From contig NC_135376.1 in the NCBI RefSeq assembly GCF_049243985.1, positions 39,227,001 through 39,291,000 on the forward strand: 64,000 nucleotides of DNA. The letters are read 5' to 3'. Source of the DNA: Paroedura picta (Eukaryota > Chordata > Lepidosauria > Squamata > Gekkonidae). The translations under genes were made by a program, and so were the position numbers. The notes below the pieces were generated by a model. It did no database searches and was not told where the DNA came from. It saw only the letters and a program-made list of their open reading frames with translations. Below are positions 53,767 to 64,000 of the stretch, one piece after another. The stretch's first letter is position 1. Each line of letters starts with the position of its first letter.

Positions 53767-55852
53767 TTTCAGCAATCGGTAACACGTCTGCTTTGTTTAG
53801 TGCTACCTTCCCTGTCTTGGGACTCTATAGAGCTGCCTATCGTAGTGATACTAGCAAAACCTGTGTACTACCCTGTAAGTCTGCCTATATGCCTGGTTGC
53901 TAGTTTTGCCATGCTGGTTGCTTACCCAATTTCCAAGCACTTCTACACTGGAACCAAGAATGTTTACGGCCTATAGAATGGGAATTATTTCTGCTATCTT
54001 CCTCAAATTTGATTGGGTAGACCTTTAAGTTCAGGATCAAAAACCCTGAGAATTCCATCCTGATTGGATGGCAAATTATAAAAATGTGTTTTGCTTTAAA
54101 TGTGTTTTGTCTTTAATTATCCATTTCCCCCAATATTCACCTAGAAATTAGCGGAGAGGAGCTTATGGGTAAGCAGTACAATTCCTGATACTTTCACCCC
54201 CATGTGAAGGAAAACAAAAAAGCTGCATACAAAAATTTGTTTTCTGTTGATACCACTGGAAATAAATCTGAAAGTAAAGCATAAAACCAAATGGAGGAAA
54301 ATAACAAATATAACTAATACAGATATGATCATTAAGGATGAAATTGACTAAATATCATTCCAAGTTTTCCATCTTGAACAGCCCTAAGTTCAAAGTCAAA
54401 TGAGCCAATATCATCCAAGCACTGTGCTGCAAATTATTGTTATTTTAAAAACCTTGGGCAGAAGGATACCTGACAGAGCTCCATGCAGTTCATTTGACCT
54501 AGTTTGCCCACTGCTTAATCCTCAACATAGTTTAAAAGTGTATCATGAAGAACAGATCGGAGACAAATCTGGTATTGTTTGGAAGAGATTCCATGCTGGT
54601 CTCTTCCACAGGAAGCTGACTTTGAAAATCTCACTGTAACAAAATTAGCAATTTTATGAGCTAACCAGCTGCTCAGCAGAGTCTCTTTGTCATGTATCAC
54701 AGCCAGGGAAAGAAATTGTAGCCTCATTAATCCCTATTTTTCTAAGAATCTATGTCATGGGTTCCTTGGAACACATCATTTCTTCAGTCTGTGATATATT
54801 TTGCAAAGGATGCAGAAATTTTACAGCTCTGTGAATGTATATCGTGGGCAAAAAATGAGTGCAAAAACAATGTTCAAAATGGAGTGGCCCATTGATATAG
54901 TGTTTTAACAATGTGATCTTAAACAGAGTTACAGCCTTCCAAATCTGCCTTTAAATTCTGCAAACAACAAAGAAACTTTTATCTATCTGTCTGTCTGTCT
55001 AGCATCTACTATCTATTTATTTCTTACATTTTTATACCCTTGGGCTCAGGGCAGTTCACAAAGAACATGAATCCAATATGACAGATACAACGCTTTCTGC
55101 AAATCAAACTCAGTAACTGCATCAACATCACTGAATATTTAACCATTAATTATTTAAACCATTTGTCATTTGACCATAACCTAACAGATTGGTCAGATAG
55201 AAATTGCCCCACGATGTTTCCAGTGGGGATATCTGATAGAGAGCTCAGTAGATGGGGCTTGTTCAAGGGAATTCCTCCCCACACTAATTTGTGGGTGGAG
55301 GACTGTCATTTGGATTTCCATCATAGGAACCCAAATAATTTTGGCTACTCCTAGGTCCAAATTTTTTTTTGCACTTTGATGCTGCATTTTACATTGCTTC
55401 ACTGAAATACATAAAATACTATTGCTCCAAATAAGAAAACTTCCAAATAAAGTGTCCAAGCTCACACAGTCTTTCCTTAGGTAATTAAATTTCATTTATG
55501 TAGAACATTTTCGGCTGGTACAATAAATGCAGGTTGCAAGAATCAGAGAACTACAAATGTGGTTTTCCTAAATCTACCAAAGCAAACACCTTTACAGGCA
55601 GGCTGAAATTGGCCAATGGAGTGTGAAGTGCTTCCCGTACCAGTGATTTTGATGCTATCTTGCATGCCATACTCCAGCATGTGCTCCTATCTAGTGCTCT
55701 ACTGGTGTTTCTGGGCTTTGGGGTTACCATTAACTTTGAAAAGTGTTGTCACATATTTCCTAGTCAGCATGGCTACTCAGAGGAACAGAGTCAAGGCATG
55801 CTCAGAGGATTTCTCTTCATGATAATTACATCATATGTTGCAAGATATATGT
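53767..55852. other. Intergenic; worn L2-like piece near 55010-55100
   Basis: Nothing else can be supported. A small (TCTG)n tract lies near 54985-55000. Confidence 0.45.
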
Positions 55853-56046
55853 TGTCAGCCTTCCATCCTTCCGAGGTCGGTAAAATGAGTACCCAGCTTG
55901 CTGGGGGGTAAACGGTAATGACTGGGGAAGGCACTGGCAAACCACCCCGTATTGAGTCTGCCATGAAAACGCTGGAGGGCGTCACCCCAAGGGTCAGACA
56001 TGACTCGGTGCTTGCACAGGGGAAACCTTTACCTTTACCTTTACCT
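55853..56046 (+). mobile_element. Sauria SINE, 5' truncated
   Basis: From CAGCCTTCCATCCTTCCGAG through GGTAAACGGTAATGACTGGG to a clear (ACCTTT)n tail near 56029-56046. The tRNA-like head is missing. Confidence 0.9.
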
Positions 56047-57118
56047 TATGTTGCAAGACTGACCCCTGACCCCAGATGCAACTTCTGAAGCTGACCGATG
56101 CTTTCCCTTAGTTAAGCCCTATTTAGAGCTGACCTTCTAGAACAGGGGGGAGGATTTGTCCATATGTGCCCAGAAGCACCAGAGGAGTCTATTTCGACTA
56201 GCTTCCTCGTTATTACCTAAGTTCTGATCTCACTTTTGTCTAACAATACTAGAATCCCAAAATATCAAGTAGCTAGGGAGAGCACAATCAAAGCCAACAA
56301 AAAGAACTCCACTCTGGCATAATGCCCTCACATTCAAAGGCGTTGCAGCAGGGAGGAAGCAAGAAGAAAGGCTTGCGTGCCAGTTGCTACCTGCCAATCA
56401 CTGCCAGTTAGTTATTTTTTGCCCATAAGTAGCTTTTAGGCACTGAGTTTAAGCCCAGCTGTACAGTAGGTGTAGCTGAAGTGGCCATTAAATCCACAGC
56501 AGGTGTCCTACTCAGGCAATTATTTCGGGAACATTAGAGCTTTCAGATTCTTGCCACCCTGCCTAAAAATCGTGACCAAAAATGTCACTGAATATCTCGG
56601 GGGCACCAGAAAACCATGAATAATAAAGAGGCTGGATTTATGAATATCTTTCTTCAGACAAACATGATTGAGTTTTGTTTTTGTTCTTTTGGGCAGGACT
56701 ACAAAATGAATTGTTGGTGGTGTCATAGATATATGCCCTTGCTCTCCCTTCCTCCTGACATCTCCTCCAGAAAAGGAATTCTGCATGCTAGGATGGACAA
56801 TGTTGAAAGGAGGTGGAGTGGCAAGTCCCTATCTCCCCCCCCCCATGCATATGCTAAGGCCCTTATTCTTAGGCATTATTCTTTTGCATGTTATATAACT
56901 TTGCACATGTACAAAACTAACTTAACCTGCCACTTGTTATAGACATGCTTCTGCTATGCAGATTATATACCTGCATTTTTTACTAAAAGTTTTAATGGAG
57001 ACCATTCATGGTCTAAGTTTTTTGACACAGTTTATATGTCAATTAATTTAAATGATCAGATGTTAAATTATGAATAGTTAAACAGGAAGGAATGTTGTGG
57101 AATGTGTTGGTATTAAAG
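56047..57118. other. Intergenic, nothing recognised
   Basis: No exon or repeat could be supported. Confidence 0.5.
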
Positions 57119-57283
57119 ATGCCAGCCTCCAAGGGGGACTACAGATATCAGTTCCCCTGGGGACAATAGATGCCTTGGAGGGTGGACTCTGTGGTATTGT
57201 AGCTCAATGAGGCCCCTGTCCTCCCCAGGCTCCACCTCAAATGTCCAGGAGTTTCCCATCCTGGAGCTGGCAACCCTACCAGT
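57119..57283 (-). repeat. GGTTGCCAGCTCC-family copy, reversed
   Basis: GGGTTGCCAGCTCCAGGATG is found on the minus strand at the right end and GGAGGCTGGCATC at the left, with GACAATAGATGCCTTGGAGG between. Confidence 0.6.
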
Positions 57284-57583
57284 GGTCAGTGGGACCTGGC
57301 AATGCTGCTTGGCGTACCATCTACTGAGAAAACGTGGGGGGGGGGAGTATTGGTGCTTGTAGGGAAAGAATCTTTAATACTTTCAGAAGGGAAAATAACA
57401 TTCTATTAAGAATCAGAAGTGATATCCCCCTGGAGACACTTGAGGCAAGCTGTTTTGAGTTTTCACATATAAGCACCAATTGTAGGGTTTTTTTTTTCTA
57501 TTTCCTTTGTTGGATTTTCTTCTGTCTGTACCAGCTACTGATCAGTCTCTAGGCACTAGCAGAGCATAGGCCACTGATTACAG

Positions 57584-57719
57584 CAGGGGTAGTCAAACTG
57601 CGACCCTCCAGATGTCCATGGACTACAATTCCCATGAGCCCTTGCCAGCATTTGCTGGCAGGAGCTCATGGAAATTGTAGTTCATGGACATCTGGAGGGC
57701 CGCAGTTTGACTACCCCTG
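57584..57719. mobile_element. Palindromic hAT MITE, copy 3 (136 bp)
   Basis: Same family as copies at 29316 and 48071. A perfect 8-bp duplication GATTACAG flanks it (57576-57583, 57720-57727). Confidence 0.93.
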
Positions 57720-58214
57720 GATTACAGTATCCTTTCATCTAGCACTGTGTTTTCATAAAAACATATAGATGTATATTGCCTTGTTCAACTATGGTTGATG
57801 CAAAATCATGACACTGTGCACTAGCTAACTCTTTGGCTATCAGATTCCTTACAGTGCAGATGGGAACATTCCAGTAACCAAGTAAAAAAGTTCAAATGAA
57901 TGACATATTTCTGAAGATGTATTCAGCTCAGCATGAGCTGCAGACGAAATGTAGATTGTTGTCAGAGAACCAGGCGTTTGGTCTCCCTGCAGTTTCAGAT
58001 CCTGAGGTGATCGGTTATCATATCTATAGGACAGGAAATGAGTGAAATAGAAAGACATACAGGCAACCATTTTATAACATGTTCTACATAGTAAGTAGCT
58101 GAAATATGGAAAACTTTCCCTATCATTTTGAAGGTTGATAAAAATCAAGCTATTCAAAATGAGAAAGCCCACCATATCTCCCACGGAGAACATTGTGTTC
58201 AACTACGGCTAACT

Positions 58215-58585
58215 GACTGATTGTCCCTGGCCCCAAAGAAGTGCAACTGGCCTTGACCAGGGCCAGGGCCTTCTTGGTCCTGGCTCCCACCTGGTAAAAT
58301 TAACTCCTGGAGAATATCAGGGCCCTGACAGAGCTACAGTTCCATAGGGCCTCTTCCACCAGCCATATGGCTGAGGCCATTATGGGCCTTCCCTACCAGC
58401 TGGGGCTCTCCTCCTACATCCTTGATTCAGCATAGGATATTTATTGTTAGCTTTAGTAGTTTTTATTGTATTTTTATTGTATTTATGTGTTTAATTGATT
58501 TTAGCCATAATGCTGTACACTGCTCCGAGCTGGCAGGTTCAAGAAGGGCGGCCTATAAATCTAAATAATAAATAAATACAAATAA
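58215..58585 (+). mobile_element. L2 LINE 3' end
   Basis: GGGCCAGGGCCTTCTTGGTC, a coding-derived CCTCTTCCACCAGCC block, and the 3' end CTGCTCCGAGCTGGCAGGTT, GGCGGCCTATAAATCTAAAT with (AAAT)n tail. The copy is well preserved at its 3' side. Confidence 0.7.
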
Positions 58586-58745
58586 ATCTGTGAGAGCTGG
58601 ATCTCAATAAATCCTTCCTCATTCAAGGTGACTCATAGCCACCACCGATGACTTCTTTATTATTCAGCTGGCCAAAAGCTCTTGAGGTGCACAAAAGAAT
58701 TATGTTGACAATATTTGTAACATTTATTGTATTTAACCAAAAGAA

Positions 58746-58983
58746 TAGGGTTGCCAGGTCCCCTATGACCACCAGTGGAGGGTGGGTGGCAGGGCTGTCA
58801 GATCCAGGTGGGGAAACTAAGAGATTTGGGGATGGGGCCTTGGGTGGATAAGGACTTCAGCCGAGTAAAATACCATAAAGTCCACCCTCCAAAGCATCCA
58901 TTTGCTCCAGGAGAACCAGTCTCTGGAGATGAGTTGTACTTCCTGGGTATCTACAGGTCCCACCTGAAGATCAGCATCCCTAC
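58746..58983 (+). repeat. GGTTGCCAGCTCC TIR repeat, long subfamily
   Basis: AGGGTTGCCAGGTCCCC opens and AAGATCAGCATCCCTA closes it. It shares the ACCACCAGTGGAGGGTGGGT leader with the copy at 39625. Confidence 0.65.
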
Positions 58984-60685
58984 AAGAGAGAAAGAAAAAA
59001 ACAGCTTAGTAAAGACAGGAGAAGTTGGCATCAACTGGAACTCAGTTAAAAGACAGAGATGGAGGAAAGGGAAACCTGGGACAGAAAGAATGGGGAGGTT
59101 TGTTAATGTTCCTGTTGGGTGGATGGTAGGTTTCTAAATACTTTAAATAAATTTGAAACAAATTAGCCCTCCCTATGCCATTCTTTATGGCCCCTCCTTA
59201 TAGTTTGTAGAAATCTGTTTCTTGCTCACTTCTTTAGCTGTGGGGCAATTAACCCCTCCCCTCCCCCACCCTGTTACTATAAGCATCTTGTAGCATCAGG
59301 TAAGGTGAAAAGACAATGTGGGGTATGAAAGAACAGACTAGGAACCCCTCCAGTTCCTTCTGGTTGGCTAGCCAAGAGATCAAAAAAACCCAGTGGCCAC
59401 CCCAGATTTCCACTGTATGATGCTGCTCCTTTCCTTGCTCTCAAGGGACCTCCAAATCAAATTGTTACCCACTCATTGCCACTAGTGACTCGGAATATCC
59501 TTGCCAAATGGAGCTACACATTTCACATTCTGTACCTGTGTCACTGTTTAAAGACTTTGTCCAATTACTGTGCCAGCCCTCTTCACTCCACAAGCTAGTG
59601 TGGGGATACCGTACTGCAACCTTACAAACTAGAGATATCATACTTCAGGGATGGCAAGTTGCCTTGCATCCCCTTCCCATTACCATGCTTCCAATAGCAA
59701 GACCAATTCAGATGCGTTGTGGCTGCTGAGTGCTCAAAGGATTCAAAATATAAGAACATTTAATAAATGAGTAAAAGAATGCACACATTCTGTTCAAACT
59801 TTCAGTATGAGCAAGAAAAAAAGAAAAGGTCAAAACAAGCAGTCATATTTCCCTACATTAGGTACTTGTACTCAGTACTGCTTAAAATAGGATAGGCTAG
59901 CATTACTTAAAGATGCAGTAGTTTAAACACCAACATTAACTCAGTTCTCCAGGTTGCATCTTGTCTCCATTGTCACCGACAATGTACCTTAAGTAAAAGC
60001 TTCGTCCATTATTGTTTGTACCCATCCAAACAGCTACCCAAACGAAAGAGTAAATGCAAGACAGTTTCTTCTTCATGTTCTGAGAATTTATAGTCTACCA
60101 GGGAGACTTTTGGATATTTATGTCCCAAAAGGAAGAGATTGCTTCTTATCAATTTGGTTCATAGCACCATCTGTCCCTTTTGAATGTGACCTAGTAGAAG
60201 GGTATCGGATAGTAGGTCATTGTTCTGCCTCATCCAGACTTATTAGTGTAACCAGGAACTTGAGTGCTTTGTGCTGAGAGCTTGATAGCTCTTTTCTTCA
60301 GCCTCTATTTCCTGCTAGCTACTAGTTTCCAACTGAGTCCCTGAGCATACACAGAGGACATTCTGAATTATTGAATTAATCTGATAAATTCTTGGTTGAA
60401 TATGGGGAAATCAGTTCTTCCCTCCAAAAGCTCATGTGTTGACAGAATGTTGGACATGGACTACATACATCTCGCCTCGGGTCTCCAATTCAATTTATTG
60501 ACTAAATTATGTAATGATTTTGAGAATAACATAAGGTAGTTTCAAGTCAGTCACAACAGAGAAAGGGCAGAATGCAAATGTAAGAAATAATAACCTCTGC
60601 ATAATAGAACTTTAAAAAGATGTCAAGAACTAGGTGCTGGAAGTGGGCCCCTTCAACAACATTGTTCATATATTCATGACAAAAC
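58984..60685. other. Intergenic, nothing recognised
   Basis: No exon or repeat could be supported. The minus-strand frame at 60547-60912 is a shadow of the hAT transposase relic on the plus strand. Confidence 0.5.
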
Positions 60686-60689
60686 AGTG

Positions 60690-62112
60690 ATAGTTTATGA
60701 ACATCATACATCATTTCATTGTTGATTGCTAAGTCTAGAAAGCCACATACAATTGGTGAACTCATCCTACCAGCCTGTGAGGTGCTGAGTATTGTTTTGC
60801 AGAAGTCACCACACAATATAATTAACAGGTCAATGGCTGAAAATGTGGAATATATATTGTGTAGCATACTAAAATTTGCACTATAGCTGGATGAGTCACC
60901 TATACCAGGCAATGAATCTTTGCTTCTTGCTTATGTGAGCTTTATAAACGATAAAAGTTTGACTTTTCTGCATGCGATAAATACAGTGAAATGCTTATCT
61001 TGTGGAGACGCTATATTCCAGCTGCTCTGCATGACGTTGCCAACTTCCCACGTCTGGCCAGCAAACTGCTTGCTACATTCGCCATTTTAAAGTGCTAGTT
61101 GGGGAATCGCATAAAGTGTATTCACCAAACTAAAATCGCTTTCCCCCAGTGGACAACCAGCAGGCCACCAGCAAAAGAAAGGTATGGAGGCAAAGAAGGG
61201 CTACATCGCCTCCAATGTCCCACCCTTGCACCCTCCTCCCTCTCCCTTCTCCCAGGGGATGGGCAGTGATTTATAAAAATGGAGAACAGCCTGGAGAAAT
61301 GAATAGGCGGACACATGCCTCGGCTGAGATTGTCTTTGCCTCTATGAAGATTCGCATAGACGTTTAAATCAATAAGTCTATTTAAATTTTAAAAAACAGC
61401 AATCACCAGAAGTTCATCTGTCAATCAGCCATGCCGGGAGGGGATTGGCTGGCCAAAGTGATTGACACTGGAAGGGAAGCCAAAGGGCAACAAGACTAAA
61501 GCAGGAAAAGCAGCTGGAAACATGCCAGACAGCTTGAGAAGTGTGGAGTGCTGGTGAGTCACGATTATTTTTTGTGCTTTGCAATACAGGAGGCTTCACG
61601 CTATAATGCCCAATGTGCGGAAAAGCCCTTGTTATTTACAGGGCAGCTAAAAACAGATGCCAATGGGGAGGCAATATTTTGTGCTGTTGTACAGTTCTTC
61701 AGAGACAAAGAAATTCTGTCTACTAATTTACATGCTTGTGCAACTGATGGAATACTATCAATGACTGGTCATTTCCATGGCTGTGTTGCTTACTTGAAAA
61801 AAGCAGTGCCAAATGTCTTTACCATTCATCGAAATCTAGTTGTAAAAAACTTCAGTGATCTCCTGCAGAAGTCATTACACACCCTAATTACTGCAGTGAA
61901 TAAAATTAAAATCTCAATGGCCGAGTAAATCAGGAACTCTGTGTTGATAATGATCAAGATTTTAAACATTTGTGGCCTCATACTGAAGTTTGTTGGCTAT
62001 GAAAAAGCAAAATGTGTGAGATGTTTTCATGACTTTTTTGACAATGTAGAGTTGTTTGAAGACATGCTCAATGATGAACTCAAAGAGAGGAGGCATGACA
62101 TTGCTTATTTAT
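60690..62112 (+). pseudogene. hAT transposase relic (SCAND3/ZBED-like), interrupted
   Basis: The first piece (about 60690-60962) reads LLIAKSRKPHTIGEL, ILPACEVLSIVLQKS, then LDESPIPGNESLLLAYVSFI, the core of vertebrate hAT transposases related to SCAND3. One in-frame TAG lies before LDES. About 660 bp of foreign DNA then intervene. The second piece (61629-61928) reads LLFTGQLKTDANGEAIF, LHACATDGILSMTG and KKAVPNVFTIH, and ends MAE at a stop. A third, frameshifted piece has LCVDNDQDFKHLWPHTEVCW and EDMLNDELKERRHDIAYLS. The C-terminal dimerisation part is gone. The order matches family proteins, so this was one gene. Confidence 0.8.
60965..61625. other. Unidentified insert within the hAT transposase relic
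   Basis: The two transposase pieces are contiguous in family proteins (INDKS to LLFTGQ), so this DNA is an insertion. It contains GATTGGCTGGCC near 61443 and GC-rich stretches but no recognised family, and I could not fix a target duplication. Confidence 0.45.
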
Positions 62113-62215
62113 CAGTTAGATTGGATAGCAGTAGCACCTTAGAGTCCAAGAAGAGTTTTTCAGGTATTCAGGTATGAGTGTTTGGGAGTCAAAGCTCCCT
62201 TCATCAGATATCTAC
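62106..62215 (-). mobile_element. GGTGCCACTGGACTC-family end
   Basis: GATTGGATAGCAGTAGCACC, TTAGAGTCCAAGAAGAGTTT and GTCAAAGCTCCCTTCATCAG are the reversed 3'-end words. It truncates the hAT transposase relic. Confidence 0.55.
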
Positions 62216-62690
62216 CAAACCCGCATCTAGCTGTTCTACTGCAGACAAGAGTTACCCTCTGAAATTTATCTATCAGAACTATTTCCAAAGTTCAATGAAA
62301 TGAATTTGCCATTGCAAATGAAATGAGGTCAGTCTTAGGGCCAAATCTGTCATCTCTATGTTTATTTCAAAATTAATTTATTCAAATTCGGTATATGCTG
62401 TCATGAACTGTACCAATTTCTCAGCTTGTGTCACTTTGAAGAAACAGGTGGGCTACAAGATGATTTGCATGTTTTTGTGACCATTTGGATATGCTGCATA
62501 AAGATATGCCTGAGCAATATAAGAATCAGTGGAATCAATATGAGAATAAGTAGAAATTACAGATTGGGTGCAAAACTGCTATTGTGAATATTGCTTTTAT
62601 AGAGTAGGGTAATGAGTTTATAGAACCAACAGGGTGATGGCCTGAAAAAAAATTGGGAACTACTGGAGACAAAGCAAAAAGAAGCTGAAA
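62216..62690. other. Intergenic, nothing recognised
   Basis: Sequence may derive from the decayed hAT 3' side; not supported. Confidence 0.4.
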
Positions 62691-63024
62691 GACCCATTAT
62701 GCACGGGGGTTTTAGCGCACATTCGGGGTGGAATGGCGGCGACTAAAATCACCGATAACGCACGGAGCCGGCTGCAACCGGCCGCAGCTTCGGTGCATGC
62801 CGCCGAAAAAGCCGCGTCAGTGAAACGCGGAAGAAAGCGCAGCTTCCGGGTGACCGGGGCGCAACCAGAAGCGGCGCCCGGATCGCCGCGTGCATAATCG
62901 GTTACTCTGGGTTTTGCCGCCGTCGCGCCCCGCCCTGTACATAACCGGTATGCGTCGTGTCTTCCCCCTCCGCGTTTTCCATGTGACCCGAAATCGCCGT
63001 TTCGGTGGCTGTGCATAATGGGCC
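62691..63024. mobile_element. CpG-rich Harbinger-like MITE, 334 bp
   Basis: Ends GACCCATTATGCACGG and GTGCATAATGGGCC are inverted, flanked by AAA at 62688-62690 and 63025-63027. The interior is extremely rich in CpG (CGGCGACTAAAATCACCG, CCGCGTCAGTGAAACGCGG and many more), unlike its AT-rich surroundings. So many intact CpGs suggest a recent insertion or lack of methylation. Short open frames inside are chance products of the composition. Confidence 0.7.
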
Positions 63025-63198
63025 AAAGAGATTATCAGGTCAAATTGAGTTTTACTTTCCCTTCACCTTATACTCATATTTGACTAATAATTTTATTGGT
63101 CTATAAGTCCCTAGTTCCAAGATATGATGTTGCTACCAGTGATTATTGTCTCTCCAACTACCCCAGTCAGCCATTAGACACAGGGAGTCCTACATTGA

Positions 63199-63431
63199 GC
63201 GTCACCATGGTGTAATGGTTAAGAGTGCAGATTCTAATCTGAAAAATGGGGTTTGATTTCCCACTCCTCCACATGAAGCCTTCTGGGTGATCTTGGGCCA
63301 GTCATAGTTCTCTCAGAACTCTCTCAGCCCTACCTGCCTTACAAGGTGACTGTTCTGGGAAGAGGAAGGGAACATGATTGCAAGGTGCTTTGAGACTCCT
63401 TAAGACAGAGAAAGGTAGGGGATACTCTTCT
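63199..63431 (+). mobile_element. tRNA-derived SINE, diverged subfamily
   Basis: GTCACCATGGTGTAATGGTT, box B GGGTTTGATTTCC, CTTGGGCCAGTCATAGTTCT and GGTGCTTTGAGACTCCTTAA. It lacks the GCACTGATAAAGC block of the other copies and so belongs to an older or different subfamily. Confidence 0.8.
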
Positions 63432-64000
63432 CCATTTGTAAGACAAACACAGTTCTGGGTGTAGCCTGCACACCCAGCTCGAATAAATCCCTCCTGTCTA
63501 CACTGAATTCGATTTCCATTTTGATTTTAGGTGCTTTAAATTTTCCCTCTGAAACATGCATGATTGATCCAGAATGACCCTACCTTTGCCCCACAATATC
63601 CAGAAGTAGATATAAGCCTCAGTATTTGAAAAGTAGCCATCAGTAAGTGTGCAGATTTCTGCTTTTTGCATATTAAATTCCTTCTCAGTGCCTCATAGCA
63701 AAGCAGTCTTGCCTTATTGGCCAGGGCATCAGTTCAAAGACTTCCTGGTTCCCAGTTGCAAGGCTTTCCTCCCACGATTTATATTTACCCTGCTTTTGGA
63801 ATTTGTTTAAAGTGACTGCACTCAAGAATCCCATACTTCTCTCAGCAGAGATTTGCCGCGCTCAGTGATGCTGCTGTTGGCTCAGCTCTGCTCTCCCCCC
63901 CCCCACACCGCTCGTTAAGGAAAGGAAAGAAAGAGACAAGCAGCCTCCTGCTGCACTTGGCTTCTCTGTTGTTGTTGTTGGTGATAGTTGCAAAGTCGCA
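63432..64000. other. Right end of window, nothing recognised
   Basis: A C run at 63896-63904 and a (GTT)n tract near 63969-63980 are present. No exon was supported. Confidence 0.5.

Noticed and set aside
60547-60912. Minus-strand frame of 121 codons
   Set aside because: It is the antisense shadow of the hAT transposase relic that reads clearly on the plus strand.
62660-63026. Arg-rich minus-strand frames of about 118 and 69 codons
   Set aside because: They lie wholly inside the CpG-rich MITE and follow its inverted-repeat composition.

Overview
This window is vertebrate nuclear DNA, most likely from a squamate reptile (lizard or snake). The strongest clue is the Sauria SINE, a tRNA-derived SINE with an (ACCTTT)n Bov-B-type tail that is characteristic of squamates; there are three copies. 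Around it are CR1, L2 and L1 LINE remains, a 5S-rRNA-derived SINE, a second abundant tRNA SINE with a (CTT)n tail, many hAT MITEs and several non-autonomous Helitrons. There are no operons, CRISPR arrays or other prokaryotic features.

One host gene is recognised with confidence: PTTG1IP (PTTG1-interacting protein, PBF) on the minus strand. It enters from the left edge and starts in a CpG island near 12.5 kb. Five of its coding exons were located by hand: signal-peptide exon 1 at 12396-12495, PSI-domain exons 2 and 3 at 9548-9600 and 611-719, the transmembrane exon 4 at 290-395, and the basic cytoplasmic exon 5 at 109-174. All join in frame provided intron 4 is read as a GC-AG intron. The last exon lies beyond position 1.

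To the right of the PTTG1IP promoter are about 51 kb with no recognisable protein-coding host exon. The only gene-like signal is a second CpG island at about 21.3-21.94 kb, ending in a good plus-strand splice donor. It may be the promoter and first exon of an unidentified gene whose coding exons lie elsewhere.

The remaining sequence is mobile-element archaeology. In order, it includes an old L2 (about 3.0-4.8 kb) and hAT and Harbinger-like MITEs. An 836-bp foldback unit with a 13-bp target duplication lies at 19.9-20.7 kb. A SPIN-like hAT lies at 30.4 kb. A Helitron cluster occupies 33.7-38.4 kb, where two tandem Helitrons face a third that was later split by a 2.6-kb poly(A) retroelement carrying its own ORF. 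An L1 fragment lies at 40.3 kb. A CR1 at 44.4-46.5 kb has its zinc-finger/esterase ORF1 joined to the C-terminal half of the reverse transcriptase by an internal deletion. A hAT sits inside a Tigger-like MITE at 53.1-53.8 kb, and a broken SCAND3/ZBED-like hAT transposase lies at 60.7-62.1 kb.

The least explained structures are the ORF-bearing poly(A) retroelement inside the Helitron, the run of perfect hairpins near that Helitron's 5' end, the foldback unit with its own target duplication, and the orphan CpG island.
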